NCBI RefSeq assembly: GCF_050433395.1
Contig: NZ_JBNPXH010000016.1
Coordinates: forward strand, 84,809 to 148,808
From: Mobilitalea torta
GTDB taxonomy: Bacteria; Bacillota; Clostridia; Lachnospirales; Lachnospiraceae
Length of the DNA stretch: 64,000 nucleotides
Direction of reading: 5' to 3'
Shown here: in pieces, positions 1 to 9,249 of the stretch
Position numbering within the stretch: position 1 is the stretch's first letter
Layout of the letters: each line of letters begins with the position of its first letter
Program-made: the position numbers and the translations under genes
Notes under the pieces: model-generated
The model's input: the letters and a program-made list of their open reading frames with translations, nothing else
Told to the model about the DNA's origin: nothing
Database searches by the model: none

Positions 1-6
1 ATACAT
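1..6 (-). CDS. Start of a downstream gene, probably a YesN-type response regulator (partial)
   Basis: Only the first two codons (Met-Tyr) lie in the window. On the minus strand an AAAGGAG Shine-Dalgarno sequence sits six bases before an ATG at position 6, just after the stop of the YesM-type kinase. YesM-class kinases are normally followed by an AraC-type YesN response regulator, and many of those begin Met-Tyr, so that is the likely identity. An in-frame ATG at position 27 is an alternative start with a poorer ribosome site. The identity is inference from context. Confidence 0.45.
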
Positions 7-31
7 AAGCGCTCCTTTCTGTGTCATTGAC

Positions 32-1846
32 CTATTCGATCCGATAGGGAACCCGGATCTGAATATTCGTGCCAACTCCTTCTTCCGAATCGATCAGGAG
101 GGTGTAATCTGTTCCATAATATAGAACCATCCGGTTGTTGACATTCAGAATACCGATGCTGTCGCTCTTTGGAATATCCGGATTTTCCAGGGTATCCGGA
201 TCTGCATTGGCGGAATATTGCAGCGTATGCTGTGTGATGGCATTGCGCAGTTCCTCCAGCTTGTCCGCCGGCATACCGACCCCGGTATCAAAGATCCAGA
301 TTGCCAGATAGCCATAATCGGGATTGCGTCCGGCACCGATCCACAGCTCTCCCGGCTCCAGGCTTTTCTCCAGACCGTGTAAAATAGCATTCTCTACCAA
401 GGGCTGGATAATCATCTTTGGAATCAGGCAGTCGTAGGAATTCTCCATGAACTCGTACCGTATGGTAAAGCGTCCGTTAAACCGTTCCTCCTGGATCATC
501 AGATAGGAACGGACGATCTCCATCTCCTCCCGCAGGGTCACCATATCGCTGCCTTTGATGCTGTAGCGGAAGATCTGGGACAGGGCGCCGGTGACAGAGA
601 TAATCTTATCATTCATTCCCTCCGCGGCCATACCGCAGATCATGGTTAAGGTGTTATAGAGAAAATGCGGATTGATCTGACTGCGGAGCAGTGCAATCTC
701 CGCTTTCCGGTTGCTGGCCTCCAGCTCATACATCCTGGTATAGGTATTGAAGATGGTGTAATTCAGATGTTCTGTCTGCACCAGCATATCATTAAAGGCG
801 GAAGAAATCTCATCGATCTCACTGGAGCCGATGCGGCCCTGGTGGATTCTGGCCCCTTCCTTCAGAACCTTCCGGTCACCGGCAGAGACGGTTTTCATAA
901 AGTTGGTCAGCTGCTTCAAGGAGCGGATCAGGGGGCGGTAAAGCAGCAGCAGGAGCAGGATGGCGAAAGCAACCAGGGTGCTCATACTCAGAAGAAGTCT
1001 TCTGGAAATCTGCGATACCCGGCTCGTAACCTGCTTCCGATCAATCAGAACATACAGAGTGTGATTGATATCGGGAATGGAATAGGCGGTTACCGCATAT
1101 TCAGTGGAAGAATCTGCGAGTACCTTTATCCGGAAGAGCCCGCTGTCATCCCTGTTCTGCAACAGAGCTTCATAAAGCTCGGGAGCCCCGTACATCAGCC
1201 GGTTATTCTCATCGGTGAAGACAATTCTCGGATTGTAATCATTATCCAGACTGCTCAGACTGTTGCTCAGCAGATTGTTAATATCAATGGCCAGAAACAG
1301 AATCCCAAGGTAACGGCTTTCTCCGGTACCAAGGGAATAAATAGGCATTGCCAGGATATGGCAGAAGGTTCTGTTAATGGTGGTAACTCCCACGGAGCGG
1401 TAGGGAAACCTGGAGTCTGTCAGGGTTTTAGCAAACTCCTCATAATTTTGGGAGGAACCGCACAGGGCTGCAAAAATATCACTTTGCCCATAAACCGCAA
1501 TATCAATAATGTAAGGATTCAGCAGGGCCGTACTGCTGAGCAGGTTTTCCAGCTGCTGATAGGATTCATAGGCGGCCCGGTTGCCGCGGCTCATGAGATA
1601 GCTCTGGACAGCCGGGTTGTAGGCGACGCTGTAACAGATATTCTCATAGCTCTTATAGGATTCCCTGGTGGATTTGGCCAGCTGGGCAGAGTAGGATTCC
1701 AGACTCTTGTTCAGAATAGAGGTCTGGAGTCCGGCATAGCCGTAGGTATTATATGAAATAATGCCTGCGGTACAGATGGTAAATAGAATTAATACCATGG
1801 TAAACTGGCGGGTCAGGGATAATAAAATGGTTTTCTTTCTTCTCAT
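32..1846 (-). CDS. YesM-type sensor histidine kinase
   Basis: A 604-residue membrane sensor kinase of the LytS/YesM class. It has a transmembrane segment near residues 12-33, an extracellular sensing region to about 280, a second membrane segment at 282-304 and a HAMP-like linker to about 360. The His_kinase motif INPHFLYN places the phospho-accepting His at 394, followed by an HATPase domain with N box ENAILHG (485-491) and G box DTGVGMP (520-526). It is divergent from the sugar importer at 2085, the usual arrangement for kinases that sense extracellular oligosaccharide and induce the locus through a YesN regulator. AAGGA precedes the ATG at 1846. The full-length, intact motifs suggest an active kinase; the ligand is unknown. 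Confidence 0.93.
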   Translation of the reverse strand: MRRKKTILLSLTRQFTMVLILFTICTAGIISYNTYGYAGLQTSILNKSLESYSAQLAKSTRESYKSYENICYSVAYNPAVQSYLMSRGNRAAYESYQQLENLLSSTALLNPYIIDIAVYGQSDIFAALCGSSQNYEEFAKTLTDSRFPYRSVGVTTINRTFCHILAMPIYSLGTGESRYLGILFLAIDINNLLSNSLSSLDNDYNPRIVFTDENNRLMYGAPELYEALLQNRDDSGLFRIKVLADSSTEYAVTAYSIPDINHTLYVLIDRKQVTSRVSQISRRLLLSMSTLVAFAILLLLLLYRPLIRSLKQLTNFMKTVSAGDRKVLKEGARIHQGRIGSSEIDEISSAFNDMLVQTEHLNYTIFNTYTRMYELEASNRKAEIALLRSQINPHFLYNTLTMICGMAAEGMNDKIISVTGALSQIFRYSIKGSDMVTLREEMEIVRSYLMIQEERFNGRFTIRYEFMENSYDCLIPKMIIQPLVENAILHGLEKSLEPGELWIGAGRNPDYGYLAIWIFDTGVGMPADKLEELRNAITQHTLQYSANADPDTLENPDIPKSDSIGILNVNNRMVLYYGTDYTLLIDSEEGVGTNIQIRVPYRIE

Positions 1847-2084
1847 GAATTTTCCTTATAATAGGGTGTTATACTTCCTAATGTATATTTTACAATAGGT
1901 GATGCGGTATTGGCTATATAAAAATCTTTGAAAAATATAAGAAAATTACATAGTCGCCTTTCCGTCATAAAAAATATGCATAAATATTTTATGTTTCGTC
2001 CATTCAAAATTTTTCCTCACAACAATATAATAAATTCATTGAGACAAAATAATCTGATGAACGAAGCTAAAAAGGAGAGTAAGC
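1847..2084. promoter_or_regulatory. Divergent control region between kinase and importer
   Basis: This AT-rich spacer drives both directions. On the plus strand a -35-like TTCAAA (2003-2008) and a TATAAT (2026-2031) are separated by 17 bases and lie about 50 bases before the permease start. On the minus strand a weaker pair, TTGTAA and TATAAC with a 16-base spacer, lies upstream of the kinase. The YesN-type regulator would be expected to bind here; no operator was identified. Confidence 0.55.
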
Positions 2085-3041
2085 ATGGCAAATAGATCTA
2101 AAACCGCTGCGGCAGCACCGGCCGCGATGAAAAGGACCTTCTGGAAGCAGCTGTGGAAACAGAAGACGCTGGTGCTGATGGCGCTGGTACCCGTCATCAT
2201 GGTAATCATCTTCAGATATGTTCCGATGTACGGCATACTGATCGCATTTAAAAATTTTAAGGCTTCAAAGGGTGTATGGGGCAGCGATTGGTTAAATCCC
2301 TTGCTTAAGAACTTCATTACCTTCTTTAAAAATGTAAATAGTATGCAGATTATATGGAATACCTTCCGGGTTGGTGCGCTGGCCTTAGTATGTACCTTTC
2401 CCGCACCGATTATTTTTGCCCTTTTGCTGAATGAGATGAAGGGGGCGGCTTATAAGCGGGTGGTACAGAGTGTTTCCTACATCCCTCACTTTATTTCCGT
2501 TGTGGTAGTGTGTTCCATGCTGAACGGATTTGGTTCTACCCGGGGCCTGTTTAATGATATCAGAGAGCTGTTTGGTATGGCAAGGGTGGATATGAACAAT
2601 GGAAGCCAGTATTTCCTGCTGCTGTATATCGGCTCGGCTATCTGGCAGGGCGTGGGTTCGGGAGCCATCATGTATCTGTCGGCTCTCTCCAATGTGGATA
2701 CAACCCTCTACGATGTTGCAAATATTGACGGTGCAAACCGCTGGCAGAAGGTCAAGAATATCGCCTGGCCCACCATACTGCCTACGACCACGGTATTGCT
2801 GATTATGAATGTGGGCAATGTGCTGAACAGTGATTATACCAAGATCCTGCTGATGCAGAACGATACCAACCGCAGCCAGCTGGAGGTAATCGGAACCTTT
2901 GTATATCAAAAGGGTATTATGGAAGGAAAATTCTCTTACGCCACGGCCGTGAATTTGTTTATCTCCATTATCTGCTTCGCGCTGGTATTCGGAGCCAACA
3001 CCATAACCCGTAAGATTAATCCGGAAAACAGTCTGTGGTAA
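2085..3041 (+). CDS. Oligosaccharide ABC transporter permease, LplB type
   Basis: A 318-residue inner-membrane permease of the binding-protein-dependent sugar ABC family. The N-terminus is charged and Ala/Lys-rich, followed by about six hydrophobic segments. The cytoplasmic EAA loop is visible as ANIDGANRWQKVKNIAWP, which docks the ATPase. The start ATG at 2085 has AAAGGAG nine bases upstream. It is the first gene of the importer; the next permease begins 13 bases after its stop. No ATPase is encoded here, which is normal for LplABC-type systems that share a genome-wide MsmX-like ATPase. The substrate is inferred to be the oligosaccharide cleaved by the downstream hydrolases. Confidence 0.93.
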   Translation: MANRSKTAAAAPAAMKRTFWKQLWKQKTLVLMALVPVIMVIIFRYVPMYGILIAFKNFKASKGVWGSDWLNPLLKNFITFFKNVNSMQIIWNTFRVGALALVCTFPAPIIFALLLNEMKGAAYKRVVQSVSYIPHFISVVVVCSMLNGFGSTRGLFNDIRELFGMARVDMNNGSQYFLLLYIGSAIWQGVGSGAIMYLSALSNVDTTLYDVANIDGANRWQKVKNIAWPTILPTTTVLLIMNVGNVLNSDYTKILLMQNDTNRSQLEVIGTFVYQKGIMEGKFSYATAVNLFISIICFALVFGANTITRKINPENSLW

Positions 3042-3054
3042 AGGAGGAGAAACA

Positions 3055-3969
3055 ATGGCATACAATAAAGCAGCAGTACGGACAAACCCCAAGAATAAAA
3101 TCAATATCGGAAGCCGGACCTTTGATGTCCTTTTAGGTATTTTCATGCTGGCTCTGACCGTTATCTTCCTGTACCCCTTTCTTAATGTGCTGGCTACGTC
3201 GCTTTCCAGCAACCGTATGATTACCACGGGACAGGTCACCTTCTATCCGAAGGAGCTCATGGTGGAGGGATATAAGCTTCTGTTCCGGGAGCAGGATATC
3301 TTCGGTGCATACAGGAATACCATTATCATTGCAATCGGGAGTATGCTGATCAACCTGTCACTGACTTCCCTGCTGGCCTATACCATGATGGTGCCGGATT
3401 TTGTGCTCCGCAAACCCTTATCGGTGTTCCTGCTGATTACCATGTTCTTCAGCGGCGGTACGGTTCCTACCTATCTGTTAATTCAGAATATCGGACTGTA
3501 TGACAGCTGGTGGTCCCTGATCCTGCCCAATGCAGTATCCGCCTTTAATGTATTTGTTTACCGCTCCTTCTACAAGGGTATTTCTCTGGAGATCAGAGAA
3601 GCCGCCAGAATTGACGGAGCCGGTGAATTCAGAATACTGACACATATCTATGTGCCACTGTCCAAAGCCCTCTATGCAACCTTCGGCTTGTTCTCCGTCG
3701 TAGGAGTATGGAACAGCTATTATGATGCATTGCTGTATATCAAGGATCCTGCCAAGCAGCCCATCCAGATGGTGCTGAGAAAGGTAGTGCTGAAATCGGG
3801 TATTGCCAACATGAGCGATACGCAGCAGATGATCGGTGACGGTCTGCTGAACCAGCTGAATGTACAGTATGCCTGTATTATTGCCACTATAGGGCCGATC
3901 CTGCTGGTATACCCCTTTGTCCAGAAATACTTTGCACAGGGAATGCAGGTTGGGGCAGTAAAGGGCTGA
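3055..3969 (+). CDS. Oligosaccharide ABC transporter permease, LplC/YtcP type
   Basis: The second permease (304 residues) of the same importer, carbohydrate ABC CUT1 class. A first membrane segment lies near residues 25-45, and the EAA loop reads REAARIDGAGEFRILTHIYV. An AAAGGAGGAG ribosome site precedes the ATG at 3055. It forms a heterodimeric channel with the preceding protein and receives sugar from the lipoprotein encoded at 4109. A structured 139-base gap follows before the binding-protein gene, which may allow higher expression of the latter. Confidence 0.93.
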   Translation: MAYNKAAVRTNPKNKINIGSRTFDVLLGIFMLALTVIFLYPFLNVLATSLSSNRMITTGQVTFYPKELMVEGYKLLFREQDIFGAYRNTIIIAIGSMLINLSLTSLLAYTMMVPDFVLRKPLSVFLLITMFFSGGTVPTYLLIQNIGLYDSWWSLILPNAVSAFNVFVYRSFYKGISLEIREAARIDGAGEFRILTHIYVPLSKALYATFGLFSVVGVWNSYYDALLYIKDPAKQPIQMVLRKVVLKSGIANMSDTQQMIGDGLLNQLNVQYACIIATIGPILLVYPFVQKYFAQGMQVGAVKG

Positions 3970-4070
3970 CCGCGATACATCGCGGTGTGAAATGAGGTTG
4001 GCTATATGGAGTGTGGGAAATGCTGCCGTGAGGTTGTAAATACGGCAGGCGCCCAGCTTCTCTGCATATA
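3970..4070 (+). promoter_or_regulatory. Intercistronic stem-loops between permease and binding protein
   Basis: Directly after the permease stop comes CCGCGA-TACA-TCGCGG (3970-3985). It is followed by a nested structure in which TATATG (4003) faces GCATATA (4064-4070), TGGG (4014) faces CCCA (4052) and CTGCCGT (4023-4029) faces ACGGCAG (4042-4048). There is no T-run, so this looks like an mRNA-processing or stabilising element rather than a terminator. Confidence 0.55.
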
Positions 4071-4108
4071 GAACAAAGTGCCGGATTACGGCAGAAATGG
4101 AGGAAAAT

Positions 4109-5908
4109 ATGAAGAAAAAAAGCTTTACGAAAGTGATTGCACTGCTTCTGGTTGCTATCATGACCACAAGCCTTCTGGCCGGCTGCGGCAGCAAGGCGAA
4201 GGAAAAGGATAACAACAAGGTGACCAATGCGCCGACACAGAGCGCCGGGCAGGAGGGAGAAGACAAAGGCAACGAACAGGAGCCGACGGATGCAGCCCAG
4301 GTGGACAGGTTTGATCCCGCCGCTACGGCAGCCAGCAATGGCATAAAGCTTCCGGAGATTCCGGGAGGAGTATTGAAGCTGGAGGTAAGCATTCCCGATT
4401 ACCAGCAGTCTTCCGAAGGAACCATGATTCAGGAAGAATGGCAGAAGAGAATGGAAGCATATCTTGGCTGTAAGCTGGATATTACCTGGAACAGAAATGC
4501 CAGCTATGCAGACAGTGAACTGGTAGTGTTACAGTCCGGTCTTGTGCCTGATATAGCAACTGTTACCAAGGGTGTAGCCGTTAATGAATACGGTGAGGAC
4601 GGAACTCTGCTTAATCTCTCAAACTATGAAGATTATATGGTATACTATCCGGATTATATGAAGGAAACCACAGGCGGAGAATACTTTGCAAGAAATGAAG
4701 ACGGCTCCATGTACTATTTCATGGATGGTTTCTACAATCCCGACGATATCCAGGGAGCGCAGTCCTTCACCGCGTTTGCATACCGTTTTGACCTGCTGAG
4801 GGACAACAGCTGGAATCCTCCCACAACTCTGGATGAATTCACCAAGCTGTGTGCCGATATGAAAGCAAAGATTGATGACGGTTCTCTTGATCTGGATTAT
4901 GTCATCATCAACAATACCAAGGATTACTCTATTTACCGCGGCTTTGTAGGAATCTTCCATACCTGGGATTGCTTATACTACAATGGCAGCGAATGGGTAT
5001 TCGGACCCCTCGAGGATAATTTCCGTGAAATGCTGAAATATATCAACAGCTTATATAAGGCCGGATACATCGATCCCGAGTTTGCAACAGCAGACTTCAA
5101 TCAGGGACAGACGAAGGCAACCACCAATGTGGGTGCTGTATGTCCTACCCTGTGGTCCGGTTCCGTTGCGAGCTGGAACGCCGCCAAGACAGATGATAAG
5201 ATGGAATGGGGACTTGCGTTCCTGCCTAAGAACGACACCTATGGCACCCCTTGGAAGTGGGGCTCCAGAAAGCCTGCAAAATCCCTGGGTGCAACCGCTG
5301 GTATCTATATCAGCGCAGCAACAGAGTATCCGGAATATGCGGTAGCAATGATTGACTACCAGTACTCCGATCAGATGGTTCAGCTGATGAACTGGGGTAT
5401 TGAAGGTGAGACCTATACGGTGAAAGATGGTCAGAATGCCTATGTGGATGAGATCATGAACAATGAGAAGCCTGCAGTGAAGTCCGCAGAGTATGGCTTA
5501 ATGGCTTCCTCCGTATGCAGAACCGGTATTCCTTTTATTCCTCTTGATTTCAACGCTATGCTGGCAGTATCCTCTCTCCCTGAGCCCTGGTGGAACACAG
5601 AGAAGGGTTACTATCAAGGAAAATACTGGATTGAGTCCAGTGTAAACGGCGGTCCGGATTCCGTAGCTCCTTATGACAGACCTCCGGTAACCTATTTAAC
5701 CGCAGAAGAGCAGACCGCTAAGGCGCAGCTGAGCTACAGCGGAACCTGTGAGAACAGAGTGAAGGAGCTGGCACTGGCGTTTATTACCGGTGACAAGGAC
5801 GTTAACGATGATGCAGCATGGGAAGCATATATAAAGGATGTTAAGAGCCAGACAGATGAAGATTTTGACGGAATTCTTGAGATGCTGAACAGCAAGACTG
5901 TGAAATAA
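4109..5908 (+). CDS. Extracellular solute-binding lipoprotein, LplA type
   Basis: A 599-residue sugar-binding lipoprotein of the family-1 solute-binding class (LplA/YtcQ size). The signal peptide ends in the lipobox LLAGC, so the mature Cys is lipid-anchored outside the membrane. A low-complexity Lys/Glu/Thr linker of about 50 residues separates the anchor from the binding domain. I chose the ATG at 4109 because GGAGG lies at 4099-4103; an ATG at 4097 would add four residues before the signal peptide. It captures oligosaccharide for the two permeases upstream. Gene order permease-permease-binding protein and the neighbouring hydrolases support a plant-polysaccharide substrate. Confidence 0.93.
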   Translation: MKKKSFTKVIALLLVAIMTTSLLAGCGSKAKEKDNNKVTNAPTQSAGQEGEDKGNEQEPTDAAQVDRFDPAATAASNGIKLPEIPGGVLKLEVSIPDYQQSSEGTMIQEEWQKRMEAYLGCKLDITWNRNASYADSELVVLQSGLVPDIATVTKGVAVNEYGEDGTLLNLSNYEDYMVYYPDYMKETTGGEYFARNEDGSMYYFMDGFYNPDDIQGAQSFTAFAYRFDLLRDNSWNPPTTLDEFTKLCADMKAKIDDGSLDLDYVIINNTKDYSIYRGFVGIFHTWDCLYYNGSEWVFGPLEDNFREMLKYINSLYKAGYIDPEFATADFNQGQTKATTNVGAVCPTLWSGSVASWNAAKTDDKMEWGLAFLPKNDTYGTPWKWGSRKPAKSLGATAGIYISAATEYPEYAVAMIDYQYSDQMVQLMNWGIEGETYTVKDGQNAYVDEIMNNEKPAVKSAEYGLMASSVCRTGIPFIPLDFNAMLAVSSLPEPWWNTEKGYYQGKYWIESSVNGGPDSVAPYDRPPVTYLTAEEQTAKAQLSYSGTCENRVKELALAFITGDKDVNDDAAWEAYIKDVKSQTDEDFDGILEMLNSKTVK

Positions 5909-5951
5909 TTAAGGTATTAGAAATATTGTAAGCAGAATAACGTTGGAATGA

Positions 5952-5986
5952 GAGGGCCGGGGGATCACGATGATCCCCCGGCCCTC
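5952..5986 (+). terminator. Terminator-like hairpin after the binding-protein gene
   Basis: Perfect 16-base arms starting GAGGGCCGGGGG, with a CGA loop, lie 43 bases after the stop codon. The following sequence is GGTTATTAAAT, so the U-tract is weak, but the stem is very strong. It separates importer from hydrolase genes. Confidence 0.7.
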
Positions 5987-6245
5987 GGTTATTAAATAAA
6001 GAGTCTGCTTGTGCTGCCTTCGGGTAACGTTTACCTTGCGTGCAGCATGGGAATCCTGTGAAGCGTATTATCATATGGGATGAGCCTTCCTAATATTTCT
6101 GATAAACGCACAGACCTGGTGTGGACCATGCCCTGATGTGTGAAATATGCATAACAGATATGGGATTTTTCCATTCTAAAGCCAGTCCCATTTCCTTATA
6201 ATGTCGGTATAAAGCGAAGAAATGACGTAATGGAAGGTGGACTTT
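5987..6245 (+). promoter_or_regulatory. Intergenic region with a dispersed repeat and a GH78 promoter candidate
   Basis: Positions 5994-6068 hold one copy of a dispersed repeat, described separately. Further down a TATAAT at 6197-6202 lies about 44 bases before the GH78 start; the best -35 at 17-base spacing is a poor TTCTAA (6174-6179). The hydrolase genes may therefore be transcribed separately from the importer. Confidence 0.4.
5994..6068. repeat. Dispersed intergenic repeat, copy A
   Basis: Begins AATAAAGAG and contains GCCTTCGGGTAACGTTTACC and GCATGGGAATCCTGTGAAG. It aligns with 26992-27076, most differences being transitions. The repeats lie outside coding sequence at both sites. Identity was judged by eye only. 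Confidence 0.5.
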
Positions 6246-8894
6246 ATGAAGTTATATGAATTGAAAACAAATCATCGTGTGAATCATAATAATATTGACC
6301 GTCAGAACCCGGTCTTTAGCTGGAAAGCGGAGGGCAAGGAAAAGGAGATCCGCCAGGAGAGCTATCGGATTCGGGTATGGAAGGAAAGCGGGGAGCCGGT
6401 ATGGGACAGCGGATGTGTGAAATCCTCCCGTATGTCAGGCGTTGCTTATGAAGGAAGTGCACTGGTATCCGGTGAACATTATAAATGGGAAGTGGAGAGC
6501 GTTTTAAGCTGTGCCGGAGGCAGGAGGGAGACGGTCAGCCAAAACACTTATTTTGAAACGGGGTATTTGAACCGGGAGGACTGGAAGGGAAGCTTTATCG
6601 GAGAAACCCGGGATCATGTATACCATTTGTTCCGCAAGGCATTTCCCTGCGGAAAGAGGCTGAGAAAAGCAAAGCTGTATATCTGCGGTCTGGGACACTT
6701 TGAATGCTGGGTGAATGGCGGCAGGGTATCCGACCACGTGCTGGAGCCGGGCTGGACCGATTATGACAAGACCTGCTTTTATACCGCCTATGATGTGACC
6801 GCACGGATGAGAGAAGGCCAAAATGGTCTGCTGGTAAAGCTGGGAGACGGCATGTATAACGTACCCGGAGGCAGATATGTATACTATGAAAGAAGCTATG
6901 GGAAATGCAAGCTTCTGATACAGCTGGAGCTTCAATATGAGGACGGGACGAAGGAGCTGGTGGTAACCGACGATTCCTGGAGAATGGCTCCAAGTCCCAT
7001 ACAGTTCTGCTGTATCTATGGCGGTGAGGATTATGACGGAAGGCTGTGGAAGGAAGAATATCTCAGCGGGGATTATGTGGAGGAGGATATCTGGAAGCCG
7101 GTTCTCTGTGTGGAGCCGCCCAAAGGAAAGCTGACTGCCATGCCCATGGAACCCCTCAAGGTAATGCAGCGCTATACACCGGTCAGTATAAAGCAGATCC
7201 GCCCGGGAACCTGGCTGTATGATTTTGGAACCAACTTCTCCGGCTGGGCCAGGATAAAAGTCAAAACGGACGGAACTATGGCAGGCCGGAAGATTGTCTT
7301 AAAGACAGGAGAGCTTCTCAATCAGGACGGTACGGTGAACCAAAAGGGAACCGGAAGGGGTTATGCCTGGACTTATATTCTGAATGAGAAGGAAGAGCAG
7401 GAGTTTGCGCCGGACTTTACCTATACGGGATTTCGCTATGTGGAAATGACAGGTGCCCTGCCGGGAGGAAATGCGGCACCGGAAGAGGGCCCGGACCGGA
7501 AGAAAGGCTCCGTGTCCATGAAAACCATAGGGACGGAAGGATCGGATGACGGAGACTTCCCCGTATTAACGGAGATGACCGGAGAGTTCCTCTATCCCGG
7601 CGTGGCACAGGCAGGGGATTTCCAGTGCTCCAATCAGCTGTTCAATGATATCCATAAAATCGTACGCCAGGCGATTCTCAGCAATACTAAGAGCTATTTT
7701 ACCGACTGCCCCCACAGGGAGAAGCTGGGATGGCTGGAGGAGAGCCATCTGATCGGCCCTTCCATTATGTATAATCTGGAGGTTCAGAGCCTGTACGGCA
7801 AGGTGGAGGGAGACATGGCGGATGCCCAGTGGGAGAACGGCCTGGTGCCGGATATCTGTCCCGAATATGTAACAGGCTTTGAAAAATGGCACCAGGGCTT
7901 TGTGGATTCCCCGGAATGGGGAAGCGCCTGCATTATCAATCCCTGGTATGTATATAAAAGATACGGGGATCTCTCCCTTATAAGCCGGTATTATGATGTG
8001 ATGAAGCGCTATCTGGATTACCTGGGAAGCCGGACCCATCATGAGGTGCTGCACCATGGACTGGGAGACTGGCTGGATATCGGGCCATGCACACCCCATT
8101 CCCAGAATACGCCGGTTCCGGTTGTGGCAACCTGTATCTATTATTACGACCTTGGAATCATGAAGCAGGCGGCCGAGCTCCTGGGCAAGACGGAAGATGC
8201 AAAGGAGTACGGACAGCGGATGGAGAGAGTATTCCGGGAATACAATCTGCAATTTCTGGATGACCAGACGGGAAGATACGCCACCGGCAGCCAGGCAGCC
8301 CAGGCCATGAGCCTGATGGCGGGTCTGGTGCCCGGGGAAATGGAAGAAAAAGCGGTAAAGCAGTTAAGAGATGATGTAATCAAGAGAAAATATGCAATTA
8401 CCGCAGGTGATATAGGCCATCCCTTCCTGATTGCGGCTCTGATGAAATACGGAATGTCGGATCTGATCAACGAGATGACTAATATTACGGAGACGCCGGG
8501 ATACGGCTACCAGGTGGTGAAGGGAGCCACCACTCTGACGGAGGAATGGGACGGACCCGATCCCCAGAGACCCCACGGCTCCCAGAATCATCTGATGCTG
8601 GGCAGCATTGAGGAATGGTTCTACGGTGCGCTGGGCGGCATGGAACTCATAAGGGACGGCCTGCCCATTGGGGAGATTCGTATCCTGCCCCGCCCGGAAA
8701 AAGGTGTGGATTGGGTAAAGGCCTGGGTAATGCATCCCTATGGAAGGATTGCCGTGGAATGGAAGCGGGACGGTACGGAGGCCGAAGTGAAGGTGGAGGT
8801 GCCGCCCAATGTGACAGCCCACCTGGAAGCTCCCAACGGCAGCGTGAAGCAGACTGTGGGCAGCGGCAGCCATACCTACCGGTTTGTAATATAA
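6246..8894 (+). CDS. GH78 family alpha-L-rhamnosidase
   Basis: An 882-residue GH78 enzyme, expected to release L-rhamnose from oligosaccharides by inversion. An N-terminal fibronectin-like region (FSWKAEG) leads to beta-sandwich domains, then the (alpha/alpha)6 catalytic barrel with the signature DCPHREKLGWLEE near residue 490 and GATTLTEEWDG near 760, and a C-terminal beta domain. There is no signal peptide, so it works in the cytoplasm on imported sugar. The ATG at 6246 is preferred because GGAAGGTGG lies just before it. A Gly/Glu/Asp-rich insertion near residues 405-445 looks unlike the family core. The stop codon lies inside the start of a local repeat (8885-9049). Confidence 0.92.
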   Translation: MKLYELKTNHRVNHNNIDRQNPVFSWKAEGKEKEIRQESYRIRVWKESGEPVWDSGCVKSSRMSGVAYEGSALVSGEHYKWEVESVLSCAGGRRETVSQNTYFETGYLNREDWKGSFIGETRDHVYHLFRKAFPCGKRLRKAKLYICGLGHFECWVNGGRVSDHVLEPGWTDYDKTCFYTAYDVTARMREGQNGLLVKLGDGMYNVPGGRYVYYERSYGKCKLLIQLELQYEDGTKELVVTDDSWRMAPSPIQFCCIYGGEDYDGRLWKEEYLSGDYVEEDIWKPVLCVEPPKGKLTAMPMEPLKVMQRYTPVSIKQIRPGTWLYDFGTNFSGWARIKVKTDGTMAGRKIVLKTGELLNQDGTVNQKGTGRGYAWTYILNEKEEQEFAPDFTYTGFRYVEMTGALPGGNAAPEEGPDRKKGSVSMKTIGTEGSDDGDFPVLTEMTGEFLYPGVAQAGDFQCSNQLFNDIHKIVRQAILSNTKSYFTDCPHREKLGWLEESHLIGPSIMYNLEVQSLYGKVEGDMADAQWENGLVPDICPEYVTGFEKWHQGFVDSPEWGSACIINPWYVYKRYGDLSLISRYYDVMKRYLDYLGSRTHHEVLHHGLGDWLDIGPCTPHSQNTPVPVVATCIYYYDLGIMKQAAELLGKTEDAKEYGQRMERVFREYNLQFLDDQTGRYATGSQAAQAMSLMAGLVPGEMEEKAVKQLRDDVIKRKYAITAGDIGHPFLIAALMKYGMSDLINEMTNITETPGYGYQVVKGATTLTEEWDGPDPQRPHGSQNHLMLGSIEEWFYGALGGMELIRDGLPIGEIRILPRPEKGVDWVKAWVMHPYGRIAVEWKRDGTEAEVKVEVPPNVTAHLEAPNGSVKQTVGSGSHTYRFVI

Positions 8895-9049
8895 ACGATA
8901 AGAATAGTAATATCTGTATCATATACCCTGATTACAGGAACACGTATTATGTTCCTGTAATATAGATTATGAGAGCAACTGCACCTGTATGGTACACCCT
9001 GATTACAGGAATACGTATTATGTTCCTGTAATATAAACGATAAGAATAG
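8885..9049. repeat. Tandem copies of a palindromic repeat
   Basis: Two copies of a hairpin, ATTACAGGAA(C/T)A-CGTATTA-TGTTCCTGTAAT, lie at 8931-8961 and 9002-9032. A 19-base flank, ATATAAACGATAAGAATAG, occurs identically at 8889-8907 and 9031-9049. The single arm change (C to T) still pairs as a G-U wobble. A third, diverged copy with its flank lies at 47371-47430. The GH78 stop codon falls within the first flank. Confidence 0.7.
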
Positions 9050-9065
9050 ATCTAAGGTTCAGAAA

Positions 9066-9109
9066 TTCCCACTCTATCATAATATTTTACGATTCCAATA
9101 GAGTGGGAA
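9066..9109. repeat. Inverted repeat upstream of the GH106-like gene
   Basis: TTCCCACTCTAT (9066-9077) and ATAGAGTGGGAA (9098-9109) are perfect 12-base arms around a 20-base AT-rich loop. It could be a terminator-like hairpin or an operator for the long hydrolase operon that starts at 9250. No T-run follows. Confidence 0.5.
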
Positions 9110-9249
9110 GTTCTATAAACTGGACTTAGTACATCATGCACCAATGGATTTATTAGAATTTTATCTTTTATAGCAAAAATGACGGTTTTATTTCAACAGA
9201 AAAGATCTTGCTGCAGAATGTCCGTACTTTTAAGAAAGGGAGAAGAGGT

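Noticed and set aside
665..1756. 363-codon open frame on the plus strand
   Set aside because: It is antisense to the YesM kinase, has no ribosome site and its composition is that of a shadow frame.
2385..3239. 284-codon minus-strand frame across the permease genes
   Set aside because: Antisense to two well-supported permeases; no ribosome site or recognisable domain.
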